A stretch of 64,000 bases of DNA from Phymatolithon calcareum (taxonomy: Eukaryota > Rhodophyta > Florideophyceae > Hapalidiales). The position numbers and the translations under genes are program-made. Below are positions 1-9,819 of the stretch, one piece after another. How positions within the stretch are numbered: position 1 is the first letter of the stretch; each line of letters opens with the position of its first letter. The notes beneath the pieces were generated by a model. That model was not told the DNA's origin and ran no database searches. It saw only the letters and a list, made by a program, of their open reading frames with translations. Location of the stretch: contig OZ345368.1 of assembly GCA_977006965.1 (NCBI GenBank), positions 2,666,001 to 2,730,000 on the forward strand, written 5' to 3'.

Positions 1-1
1 T

Positions 2-2176
2 AAAGAACTACTAATCCGACTGGAAGATGTGAAGAAACGTGTCAGCGCACTGGAGGCCGAGGCAGATGCAGAAGATGTGTTTCGTTCTTATTTCCCTGAT
101 CCAGGACAATTCAGTGCGGGGCTCTTGTCAGAAGCAGCATGGGCTACCCTCAACCGTCTCAAGAGTCGCGTGATTAGAGCAACGGATTTGGAAGACTGTG
201 AATCCGAGATCACACCTTCTCAAAGCGACTGCTTTCGCGTTGATCTTATATCTCTCAGCGGGGAGAGCGGCGTAGGCAAAACCAGCGCTTGCAATTTTCT
301 CTGCGTTGACCCCGACGTAAAAAAACAGTTCGCCGATGGAGCTATTTTGTGGATATCTCTTAACCGTGGGGTAACAGACGATGATATCAAGGAAGAGATT
401 GCAAGCCTTGTGTCAGATTGTGGAGGGTACAAGAAGGCGGAATATATTACGAATGCTACAAATATTAAGACTGCTGTTACCCTCGCTCGTCAGTTTTTTT
501 CCAATCATCGCATTTTGCTCGTCATTGACAATGTGCGGAAACCAATTGAGGGGTCGACCGTAAAGAACTGGATGGAAACACTCTCAAAGATTGCAACATA
601 TCCTGGAAGCGTTGGACTAATGACGACAAAATTTCGCGATCTGTGTTTGGGACGAAACGTCCATAACGTGCACTTCTATCGCTTGAATCTTGAGGATGCG
701 GGCAATCCAGATTGGAAAATAGCTGAGATGTTGTATGACGAGCATATGAAGCAAGATCGAGGGAACCTTGTAACAGAAGACGAGTATCAAAGCTACATAA
801 CCAGTCGGGAAAAAGTTCTCCAGATTTCTTGTGGACTTCCTTTGGCAATTGCAACAATTTGCGGTTTGATTCGGGTACGAGAAAATACCCCACAAGCTAT
901 CATGTCCTTAATTACCCGGAAAGAGGAAGACGGAGGCCTGGCTGGAAACTTGCTGGGAAGAGAGGCAGCATCTGCCATTGGGCATTCCGGGCTGTGTGCT
1001 TCTTTGTGGGAAACTCTCGATTTTTTGGACAGATCTGAAGGAGGCAAGGAAATATTCCAGGATTCCAGATATGAGAATTATGCGCCAAACTACATGCAGA
1101 ATGGGCTAAATGCCGTAAGCGCGAGATACGCTGCGCTGAGCACATTGCGAATCAAGCCGACATTTCTAGTATTGGCGCGGCTCTGGCATTTGAAGTCCTC
1201 GGACGACGCTGAATGGCTTGCTCTTATGTTTGTGAAAGTTGAACTTGGGCGCATACATCGTTCTGGCAGGTCAAATGGGGAAGATTATTTCATTCTACAC
1301 GATTTGCAGTACGACTTCTGTACTGGAGCGGCACGAAAGCTTAACATCGATGGCCATGCCCTTCTTCAGTCCGGATTTTTCCCTTATTTCACGGGATTTG
1401 GACCAATTCGAGACGAAGATGCTGACTTATTGAGACAGGGCTCGAAAGGACGTGCTTTTTTGATCAAGTCGACTGTGTTTAACATATTCACTTCGTTATG
1501 TAGATGCGACGCATCCAGAAGAAAATATCAGCCTACCATCAATCAATTCGTATCGGCGTTGTCTTCTCAAAATTTTACTGAAAACGTAGCGGAAAGCCAG
1601 AAAGCGGATCTGCGACTGTTTGCTTTGCATCTGAAGACGAAATTCCCCGAAAAGCATGAGATCGATCAAGCAATAACAGACTTGTTATCTATAATGACGA
1701 GCGCAGCTTTCAACTCTCCCGAATGTATCTTGTCAGAATCCCAGTTGAAGAAAATTCGGGCTGCAGGTGGTGTCGTGAAAAAGCCGGAAGGTCGTGAAAA
1801 GCTGAGAAAAAGACGTTCGCCTGATGTTCTTGTATCTTTCGCGTCCATATATACTTTTTTGACGTTTGTACATCCGATTATAACTGGGAATGAAAAAGTA
1901 CCAGACTTGAGATTCAGACTTCAAGCATGGCTATCGTTAATGGTAATATGCCTGGGAATTTGGGCGATACGGCGACTGTATCGCAGTTATAATCGAAAGA
2001 AGAGCGAACGGAAAACCCGAGAGGTGATGAAAACTTTTCTTCAACGTATTGGTTCAAAGGAGTTGCGGTGTACTGCGACTATCGGGGCTGGAGAAAATCG
2101 AGATAAGCCGGTGACATCTGAACTAAACTACTCCGACTGTCCCAAGTTGAAGCACACGGGTCGTCTTAGCTTTTAG
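2..2176 (+). CDS. NB-ARC (NLR/STAND-type) protein, 5' end outside window
   Basis: The frame is open from base 2, so the N-terminus lies upstream of the window; a start at the in-frame GTG at 29 is not credible. Numbering from that GTG, the P-loop GESGVGKTS is at residues 78-86, the kinase-2/Walker B motif RILLVIDNV at 161-169, an RNBS-B-like GSVGLMTTKFRD at 193-204, GLPLA at 269-273 and an MHD-like LHDLQYDF at 423-430. These define an NB-ARC nucleotide switch as in plant NLRs and APAF-1. No LRR or WD repeats follow. The C-terminal third is unique and has two hydrophobic segments, about residues 598-618 and 631-650, followed by a basic patch, suggesting membrane attachment. It is paralogous to the next gene on the same strand, which shows the PH-like and helical N-terminus this one probably also has. 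Family certain; immune role inferred. Confidence 0.85.
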   Translation, partial: KELLIRLEDVKKRVSALEAEADAEDVFRSYFPDPGQFSAGLLSEAAWATLNRLKSRVIRATDLEDCESEITPSQSDCFRVDLISLSGESGVGKTSACNFLCVDPDVKKQFADGAILWISLNRGVTDDDIKEEIASLVSDCGGYKKAEYITNATNIKTAVTLARQFFSNHRILLVIDNVRKPIEGSTVKNWMETLSKIATYPGSVGLMTTKFRDLCLGRNVHNVHFYRLNLEDAGNPDWKIAEMLYDEHMKQDRGNLVTEDEYQSYITSREKVLQISCGLPLAIATICGLIRVRENTPQAIMSLITRKEEDGGLAGNLLGREAASAIGHSGLCASLWETLDFLDRSEGGKEIFQDSRYENYAPNYMQNGLNAVSARYAALSTLRIKPTFLVLARLWHLKSSDDAEWLALMFVKVELGRIHRSGRSNGEDYFILHDLQYDFCTGAARKLNIDGHALLQSGFFPYFTGFGPIRDEDADLLRQGSKGRAFLIKSTVFNIFTSLCRCDASRRKYQPTINQFVSALSSQNFTENVAESQKADLRLFALHLKTKFPEKHEIDQAITDLLSIMTSAAFNSPECILSESQLKKIRAAGGVVKKPEGREKLRKRRSPDVLVSFASIYTFLTFVHPIITGNEKVPDLRFRLQAWLSLMVICLGIWAIRRLYRSYNRKKSERKTREVMKTFLQRIGSKELRCTATIGAGENRDKPVTSELNYSDCPKLKHTGRLSF

Positions 2177-2206
2177 AACGGTGTAATGTAATACCGTATC
2201 GAAGTC

Positions 2207-2212
2207 AATAAA
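2207..2212 (+). terminator. AATAAA poly(A) signal
   Basis: An AATAAA hexamer lies 31 bases after the stop codon of the first NB-ARC gene, a typical place for a short 3' UTR in this window. Confidence 0.6.
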
Positions 2213-3052
2213 AATTCTTACTCTCTCAAAAACGCTGCAATGAATAGCACCCGCTTAGTACGCAGGTGATCTAAATTACTGTCTCTACAAGCACATCGAC
2301 TTAACCTATTGATGGAGAAGAACGTGACCAAGTTGCCGACATTTCGCAACTCAGATTTGAGTGCTGAGCTGCGTACCTCACTCAATTAACTTCTCGGTCT
2401 GCTCGATTCAACTTTTCCCCGTCCTATCCTGGGGGCCTTTAACAGCAGTTCAACTACTTGGAATGAGATCCTTTTGTGGAGCTCCCTTTATTGAGGCGAA
2501 CGCTTCCCCGTGATAGCTTTTCGGTTGACATCCAGTCCTCGCCAATCAATGCACTGTGCGGCCTTTTCCAGCACTGCTTTTGTCGCCTGCAGCTTGAAAA
2601 TTGTCGTCTTATTCTACTTCGTCCTCTGCTTCGCCGTATTTTTCTACATATTCCTGTTTTATCGCAAGAGTTGCAGCTCGAACGGCACGTTGGTCACAAC
2701 CTGGATAGCGTTTTCTGGAAATTTGCTCAATCTTACTTTGAGTGACTGAGCGAGTGGCGACTCAAAACTCCATGGTACAAGCGCTTGCGCTGCAATGAAC
2801 AGATTTCGGTGCGAGGCCGGAACCACGAGTGTTGTACAATACTGGAATGTCTGCCACCGCAAGAGGAGAGTTGAAAAATTCGACAAATTATTTCGTAAAA
2901 AAGTTTCTTGGACCTTAATATTTTGAAAAGTTTTGGGGGCTCGTACAGCAGCTACAGTAGAGCAGGCGCAGGGATGTATCATACTTCGGGGACTCTGACA
3001 GTCCCTGAAATCTATTTTATCTGACATGATTCGGCTTAGAACAATACATTGA
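2213..3052. other. Intergenic, no supported gene
   Basis: The stretch between the two NB-ARC genes holds only short open frames without recognisable motifs. It probably contains the promoter and possibly an upstream exon of the second NB-ARC gene, since that gene's frame is open back to a TGA at 3050-3052 without an obvious strong start. Confidence 0.4.
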
Positions 3053-3130
3053 ATCCATTGGCTTGCACACGATAGAGTGCAGTTGACAGATCACATTTCT
3101 GGATACTATTGGCATGAAAATCAAGTTCAG

Positions 3131-6100
3131 ATGTGTTTCAGAGGTTTCTGCTCCAACCAGTCTGAACTCCTTCATGTGCTTCAGGATATCCAATACGAAC
3201 CAGAATCTGGTCAAAAATGCATCCTTGATGATCCTTGTGCGCAAAACGAGGTCACTCCGTTTTCTTTCGTATCCCCAACGAGTCAGTCTGTGCCAACCGA
3301 GACTTCATCGCAAGCATCCTCGTCCTCGTCTCCGTTCCCGATTGTGCAGGTTTCACCCGACCAGAACCCGGACACACCACTACAGCTTGCATACCTCTCG
3401 CTCTCGTCCGACCTTCGTCTTCTTCCCGTTGCATCAAATGAGCAGCCACCGTCATCGTTGCTTTCGTTTCGGCGCCCGACGTTCTGTTTTAAGTTGAGGA
3501 GGATGAAGGAAGTCCCGAATGGTATGGACGAGTGTCAAACTTCGTTGGGAGAAATCGTTTCGGCTCGCCTTGCACCTGCAATGCATCGTTGTTGTCCTGC
3601 CGTTCGCATCGCGGAGAATGGCAAGATTTTCCAGCTTGTATCCGTGAATCAAGAAGAGCGCGACCATTGGCTGTCAGCGCTAACACTGAGACTGGTACCC
3701 ATGAGCGTCTTTAGAGTCTGTTTCAAGGAAGAAATTCTCTCTCCTATGTCACCTTCGAATCTCAGTGTTTCTGTTACGGAAGCCGCGCAGCGGGTGATTA
3801 AGTTGGATGCTGGGACAGTTGCCTGCATCCACAGCGAGCCTGGATCGTCTATTCCTTTTGCAACCCGGCTGTGGAAGACTGTCGGAACTTCAGCGCAAGT
3901 ATTGAACTGGACGGCCACGTTTGGTCGAGCGTTTGCCGGCAGCGCGAAAACCGTCGAAGATCTCGCCAAACCGTTCTGCCAGATTAGCGTTGTGGGCTGT
4001 GCATTTTCGCTGATTTCATTGTCTGCAAGGGCTGTGCATCTGCTCGCAACTGAGCGCAGTGCAATGGACGGCCTCAAAACTGCTCAAAGTACTCTGCGTG
4101 ATTCATCTACTGCTCTTTGTGAATGGCTCGTTCACATTCTGTCCTCCGGTTTTCAAGATGAAGACCTAATTGCGAAGGTTTTTGATGTCATGGAAGAATG
4201 CTGGGATGCCACTGCAAAGGTGGAGCAGTATCTGCTACTCCGCAGGGTGGAGCGCGTTTGGAAAGCAGACGAAGTCAAGGAGATTGAAGACCAAGTGGCT
4301 GTGGTGCGAAGGCAACTTTTGGCTGCCCATGTTTTAAAAGAACTGAAAACTGGACTTCAGAAAGTATCATCTGGACTTGAACATGTAACAAATCGAATTG
4401 AAGCCTTGGAACTTGGGACTCGTACCGCTGACTCCTTTAAACCAAAATTTCCAGATCCACTCCAGTTTGGTGCAGGGCTCTTATCAGAAGCAGCAAAAAT
4501 CACCATCAATCGCATTAAGGGTCGGGTGTTGAGACCGAAGGAAGACCCTGGTTCGACGACTTCCACTTCGCACAACAGGGTTTGTAGTGTTGCCCGCACC
4601 GCAATTAGCGGAGAAGGGGGCGTCGGAAAATCAAGTACATGCAAGCTGTTCTGTGTGGACCCCGAAGTACGGCAGTACTTTTCCAGTGGAGCTATGCTTT
4701 GGATTTCTCTTCATCCTGGCGTAACTGATGATGATGTCAAAGGAGAGATTACGAATGCAGTATTTGATTGCGGTGGCGGGCCACGACTGTGTGATACTAT
4801 ACAGTCTTCAAATGTCAAAACGGCTGTTGACTATGCCCGTCGGTTTTTTTCCGGCAGGTGCATACTTCTCGTTATCGACAATGTGTGGAAATCAGAGAAC
4901 GATTGGATGAGATCACTTTCAAGGATTGCCACGGGTCCCGGGAGCGTTGTGCTAATGACGACTCGGTTTCGCGATCTCTGCTTGGGTCCCGATATTGATC
5001 ATGTTCCCCTCGAGCGCCTGAAAGTGGACAACGAGAGCAGTCCGGATTGGAAAATTGCCGAGATGATATACGACGAGCATCTTAAAGAAGAGCACGTATG
5101 CAGTATAACGGAAAAGCAGTCCGAAAACTATCGATTCACGCGGAAGAAGGCCTTGAAGGAATCTTGTGGCCTTCCATTGGCAATTGCGTCGATATGTGGC
5201 TTGATTCGTCTTAGAGGAAATGGACCTGATGCAATTTTTCGTCTCATAGAGCGTAGGCGGAAGACTGGCGGCCTGGCTGGTAGCTCATTGGGAAAGCAAG
5301 CGGCTCCTGTTGTGGGACATGCGCGTCTGTATGCTGCCATGTCGGAGAGTCTTGACTTCTTGGACAAGTCTGAAAGCGGAGACGAAATATTCACACCTCA
5401 AGATGCTGCAGAGCACGACGGAAGTGACCTACAGGAGTGTGGAAGCTACTTATCGTTTTCGACCAAGCCTGTGAGCTCTCGGTACGCGGCTTTGGAGATG
5501 ATGGCCAGGTCTTCTCGGAAGTTATCGTTCCCAATGTTAATCAAGCTGTGGCATCTGAAATCTTTGGAGGATGCCGAGGAGCTTTGTCACATGTTCGTGA
5601 ATGTGGGACTTGGAAGCATTGAGAGGGTTGGCTTGCAAACTGTGTTCATCGTGCATGATTAGCAGTACGACTTTTGCACAGGCACTGCCCGTCAACTTTC
5701 TGTTAATGGCCATCTTCTTCTCTTGGCCGGATATTTGCCATGCTTGGGATTGAAAGTTAATTGGGCGCATCATTGCTTTTCCTTCGACGCTAGGGACACG
5801 GTGTACACATATGTTAAGGAGCCCGATTTCCTCGTAAGCGAGCAGAGGAAGCATATGAGACGGTACTTGTTCTATCATCTGTCGAAAGCTGCGTTTGTAG
5901 CCGACAAACCGATTGCTGGGGCACTCACCAAGGTAATGACTAACTTGCTCACCGATATTTGCTGGCATCGAGGTCGCCGTCACATGCGTGGAGGGGATTT
6001 GGTTTACTTGAGAAGCAGACAGTACCCCTATGAAGATGAAGATGTTCTTACCGATTTCAGAATCGCGTTGTCAATATGCAGATGCGGGACATGTCCCTAC

Positions 6101-6451
6101 CTATCTTGCACAAGCAATAAGCATTGGTTAATATCTGGCCCAATTCGAGAAGCGATTTTGATAGTCCGCCAAGCTGTTGAGCGAGCTCAAGAATATCATA
6201 GTTGGATGGCGTATTTTACGCGCGGCAAATTAATCTCGAACAGGTCCGTCAGCCAAATCGAAAAGTTATTGGCATCGCATATGGTAGAACATCTCCAGCA
6301 GGCATTGAATGCAGTTGATGGCGGGGATACAGAATTTGACGTGACATATGTGCAAAAAATGATCCTCAGTCTGAAGAAAGACGATGATTGCAGCTGCCAG
6401 TGGGCATATCTATTGAAGCCCGACAGCCTTGGGCACCACCCCATCTACTAA
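3131..6451 (+). pseudogene. PH-helical-NB-ARC protein interrupted by one TAG
   Basis: One frame runs from 3053 to 6451 except for a TAG at 5660-5662. Numbering from the GTG at 3077, a Ser/Pro-rich stretch (60-130) precedes a PH-like domain (about 130-207, ending in a typical FQLVSVNQEERDHWLSAL strand-helix). A helix-rich region follows (235-445), then NB-ARC: P-loop GEGGVGKSS 512-520, CILLVIDNVW 595-604, GSVVLMTTRFRD 622-633, GLPLA 698-702 and MHD-like IVHD at 858-861. The next codon is TAG where the upstream paralogue has Leu; afterwards QYDFCTG resumes in the same frame and about 262 more codons follow. The first ATG is at 3131; the GTG at 3077 is less likely. Possibilities are a recent nonsense pseudogene, a truncated product ending at MHD, stop-codon readthrough or a sequencing error. 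Absence of any other lesion points to a recent event. Confidence 0.75.
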
Positions 6452-6972
6452 ATAAGAGCTCAGCAGGGGCGGGGGAGGACTTCAGCTGAACGTTCGGTCA
6501 TGAGCAAACCGTTTTATTGAAATGCAAGCGCACTTGTTTTTGAGGAAATTAAACTACGGTACACTTTCAATGTCTCGAACAAGAGGGTGCGCTGAGTGGG
6601 CGCCTCGAAAATTCCCGTAAGCGTGCCGTACATTCGTGCAAGAGTACTTGACCTTGTGCATTGTTGAATGCAAAAGACGACCGACAACACGCTCCGCAGA
6701 AGAAGTCTGACAGGAATTAATCACATTGTCTATAGCAGGTACTGAGAAGCTTGCCCTTGCATGTCGAAGATAGCCCACGTAAAGAGTTAGAAACGTTGAG
6801 TTTCAAAGTGGCAGATTTTATAGTACGACGAGTTAATCGGAAAAGCTCTGTCTTGAAGTTAGCAGCGACGTTCGCGTCTAATCTCAATTGCACGACGTAG
6901 AATTTGCAATCTCAACGTACTTCTCGCGTGTCGCATAACCAGCTTTCCATTTGCAGGCATTCCGTATCGCCG
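6452..6972. other. Intergenic, convergent 3' ends
   Basis: This stretch separates the 3' ends of the second NB-ARC gene (plus) and the HEAT-repeat gene (minus). A TTTATT at about 6512 would be AATAAA on the minus strand. No other gene is visible. Confidence 0.4.
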
Positions 6973-7797
6973 CTAAGACTCTTTTTCCAGCATCTTCTTG
7001 GCAATGGCTGCTCTCTCGCGGACTGCCTCATCATCGCTCTCAACAAAGCCATCAACAATGCCAACTCCGCGCGGGTCGCCAAGGTCTCCAAGCGCCCCGA
7101 TAGCCGCAGCAAGAACGAGTTCTCCCTGATTCGCTTCGTCAAGCACGACCTCCTTCAGAAAATCGAACGCTTTTACATGCGCCATCTCCCCCATACCCGC
7201 GACAATACTGAAACGAAGCATCCAGTCCGTTGTGCCCTTGTACGCCTTTACAAGGTCTTCGAAACCATCGATGAGACGAAGCCCGGCAATGACGTCCGCG
7301 GCACCAGAACGACATGACGTATCGGTGTCGTCCCGTAATACTACGCGCGCGCAATCGAGTGTTCTTGCACGCGCAGTGTCATCGAGTACAGATGGGGATA
7401 GTGATGCGAGGTGCGAGAGCGCGCAGAAGCGCACCTGACTTGCACGGTCTGATTGCGCCAATGGCAATAGCAAATCGAGGCGGTCCGGGAGAGAGGTGAT
7501 CTCTGCCGCGCGGTTGATTCCTCGGATTCTCTCCACATAGTCCTCGGACCTTAGCATATCCTCGGCGGTACGCGCTTCCGTGCAGGCGTGAGGATGAAGT
7601 CGACGCGATTGACGTGATGACCGCGACGTTAGTGGACGGCGGCCGCAGGAGTGTCGTGCGGCGAGTGGGCGCACAGTCAGGGAAAGGCAAGGGGCGAATG
7701 CCTCCATCTCGGTCTTGCTACGGGGAAGGCGTGGGTGTACGAGTGACTGTTCGGATCGGAGACGATGAAGAGGAAGATGACGGCGAGATTGAACCAT
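6973..7797 (-). CDS. HEAT-repeat (PBS-lyase/NblB-like) protein, probably plastid-targeted
   Basis: A 274-residue protein. From about residue 80 it is made of HEAT/PBS-lyase-like helical repeats (for example LLLPLAQSDRASQVRFCALSH, WMLRFSIVAGMGEM and LVLAAAIGALGDLGDP). This is the pattern of NblB/CpcE-type repeat proteins that act on phycobilisomes or chlorophyll proteins. The N-terminus is rich in Arg and Ser and poor in acids, as in a transit peptide. Two starts are possible. The ATG at 7797 has a near-perfect ACCATGG context. An internal ATG at 7707 begins MEAFAP, which resembles the Phe-containing transit peptides of red algae. The gene is convergent with the NB-ARC gene. The fold is well supported; plastid location and phycobilisome link are inferred. 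Confidence 0.7.
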   Translation of the reverse strand: MVQSRRHLPLHRLRSEQSLVHPRLPRSKTEMEAFAPCLSLTVRPLAARHSCGRRPLTSRSSRQSRRLHPHACTEARTAEDMLRSEDYVERIRGINRAAEITSLPDRLDLLLPLAQSDRASQVRFCALSHLASLSPSVLDDTARARTLDCARVVLRDDTDTSCRSGAADVIAGLRLIDGFEDLVKAYKGTTDWMLRFSIVAGMGEMAHVKAFDFLKEVVLDEANQGELVLAAAIGALGDLGDPRGVGIVDGFVESDDEAVRERAAIAKKMLEKES

Positions 7798-8539
7798 GGT
7801 AGAAGTTCGGGAGATTTTGAGGAATTTTGGATATTTTTTGAGGGCTCGTGTTTTGAGCTCAAATTCAAGAAGTGCGATTCAGAACAGTACGAAATGGCTA
7901 TAATGCAATGATTTTTAAATTCGAACGGTATATAACGATATCAATAAAAAACGTTTTTTATTTAACGTTTTAAAAAACTTTTTTCTGTATTTTTTGATGT
8001 GGGTCACAGGCGAGAAGTCAACAACTTGCAATTCGTAGAAACCTAAAAATGTTTAAAATGTGCCACTGACCAATGACTGTCCTCGAAGCGGACATGAAAT
8101 TCAACGCCGCTGGGCGATTTTTTGCGATGTCGTCGAAAGTTGCTTCCAGATCCTGACGACGGCAACACGCGACGGACATTTGTACTGCTCACACTGACAT
8201 ACGAATCAAACCAAATATTCGTGAGCGTTACATATTTCCGACTTTACGTTTGTCCATGATCGACTACGGAACTTGACCAACAAGTCATTTCTTTCACATC
8301 GTCCGTGAGCTTTTCTACAATATGAAGAAGGAAGATCTTATGCAATGGCTCATAAATGTGGGGTGAGCGGAAATCCATGTCCGTTTAGATGACAGTTATT
8401 GGTCGTTAAGATCATTGGCACGCGAGACTTCGAAGCAGAGAGACGTATTCCTGTATCAATTTGAGTGCAATTTGAGCTTCTCCCGTCCCGGTTGATCATG
8501 TGCAACGCCATTTCATCTAGTGCCCCTTTATCGTTCGCC
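7798..8539. other. Divergent promoter region
   Basis: Divergent spacer between the HEAT-repeat gene (minus) and the beta-lactamase-fold gene (plus). A perfect 20-base AT-rich palindrome, half-site AATAAAAAAC, lies at 7943-7962 and contains an AATAAA on each strand. A TATATA at about 7929-7934 could serve the minus gene. No coding sequence is recognised. Confidence 0.4.
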
Positions 8540-8547
8540 TATATAAA
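8540..8547 (+). promoter_or_regulatory. TATA box (TATATAAA)
   Basis: TATATAAA lies 56 bases upstream of the ATG at 8603. It decides that start: the ATG at 8498 lies upstream of the TATA box, so a transcript beginning about 30 bases downstream would carry 8603 as its first ATG. Confidence 0.6.
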
Positions 8548-8602
8548 CTGTTTATTCCCTCGACATGTAGCAATCGTATCGATTTCCTCCAACCTATTCG
8601 CA

Positions 8603-9706
8603 ATGGCAGCACATGTCTTGGTGATCTTTCTGTTCCTGTTCTCACTCACGCATGGAACTAACACCACTTGCCCGTCAGTGGCCAAATGTCTGAAATCCCT
8701 AACTCGAGGTAGCTCATGTCCGAACCTTCTACCTGTCCCTGCTCGGTCCCGGATCCCACAAGTCGCCCCGGCTAATTTTACTCTCACACCACTTCGCCAG
8801 GGTGTCTTTCTCTTTTCCGATGGGTTTTACCTTTCTCTCGTTCTCCACCGGCACCGTCACCTCGTCCTCCTCGACCTTCCCGATCAAACCTTTGCTCCAA
8901 CAACTATCTTCGTCGACGTTGCCAAGCAGGTTTTAAACGGTACCATTCCTACTCGCGTGGACATCGTTTACTCACACCCACACTTCGATCACATTGGCGG
9001 AGCCACCCGTTTTGTCGACTGGTTGAAGACCGCATATCCATGTGCGAAGCTGCGCGTCTGGGGTACCGCTCGCGCTGGAGAAGTGATCGCCCGCTCCGTC
9101 ACCAAGCGCGCCGTGCCGCCAACTGTACTCATTGAATCTTCGGGTGCCACAATTCGACTAGGTCATGGACTCAATGTTCGAATACATGTAATTGGTGGGC
9201 ATACCCCCGACAATCTAGCCATCCACATTCCCCCGTCGAAACACGAACGTGGGATTCTCATGCACATGGATGTCGTCTTCCCGCGCTGGTCTCCCCCTTT
9301 TAATCTTGCCATCACCCGTGATGTTGGTGAGTATATCGAGGTCACACGAAAATTGTTGGAGTTTGAATTTGACACTTTTATTGGTGGCCATAACGTCGTC
9401 GGGTCGCGTGACGACGTGAAGGAGGCCGGGCGCTTCGTGCAAAGTTTGTTGACCGCTGCGAGAAAGGCGGCGAGAGAAGTGGACAATGAGGTACTGATGA
9501 AGGCAGGAATTGCCAGGATATTCGACCCCAGAGCAGTTGAATTTGGAAACGTGTGGTGGGTTTTTGCGAGGGTATTGCGGGAACTACAAATCGATATTTG
9601 TTATCGCGATATTGTAGAAGAATGGGGTTGTCGTCTGGCTGGAGTTGATATCTTCGGACGAGGCTTGTGTCTGGTTATGTTGCAGTACTTATTGGTAGAG
9701 TTCTAA
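8603..9706 (+). CDS. Secreted metallo-beta-lactamase-fold hydrolase
   Basis: From the chosen ATG the product has 367 residues. It begins with a strong secretory signal peptide (MAAHVLVIFLFLFSLTHG). The MBL-fold zinc ligands are all present: HPHFDH at about 125-130, His in GGHTPDN at 200, Asp in HMDVVFP at 223 and His in GGHN at 263. This matches the broad metallo-hydrolase superfamily (quinoprotein-relay SoxH-like, lactonase and class B beta-lactamase types). The substrate cannot be told from sequence. The protein is probably secreted or in the endomembrane system. The frame stays open upstream to 8465, but the signal peptide and TATA box argue for 8603. It ends 108 bases before an AATAAA. 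Confidence 0.85.
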   Translation: MAAHVLVIFLFLFSLTHGTNTTCPSVAKCLKSLTRGSSCPNLLPVPARSRIPQVAPANFTLTPLRQGVFLFSDGFYLSLVLHRHRHLVLLDLPDQTFAPTTIFVDVAKQVLNGTIPTRVDIVYSHPHFDHIGGATRFVDWLKTAYPCAKLRVWGTARAGEVIARSVTKRAVPPTVLIESSGATIRLGHGLNVRIHVIGGHTPDNLAIHIPPSKHERGILMHMDVVFPRWSPPFNLAITRDVGEYIEVTRKLLEFEFDTFIGGHNVVGSRDDVKEAGRFVQSLLTAARKAAREVDNEVLMKAGIARIFDPRAVEFGNVWWVFARVLRELQIDICYRDIVEEWGCRLAGVDIFGRGLCLVMLQYLLVEF

Positions 9707-9813
9707 GCCTGCATGGACGCTTGTTGAACCAAGGGAATAGAAAAAATCGGAATCGATATGTTCCAGCTGTATTACTCGCCGCCAAATGGCATGTTCTAGT
9801 CCAAATGGACATG

Positions 9814-9819
9814 AATAAA
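9814..9819 (+). terminator. AATAAA poly(A) signal
   Basis: The first AATAAA after the metallo-beta-lactamase-fold gene, 108 bases past its stop. Confidence 0.5.
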
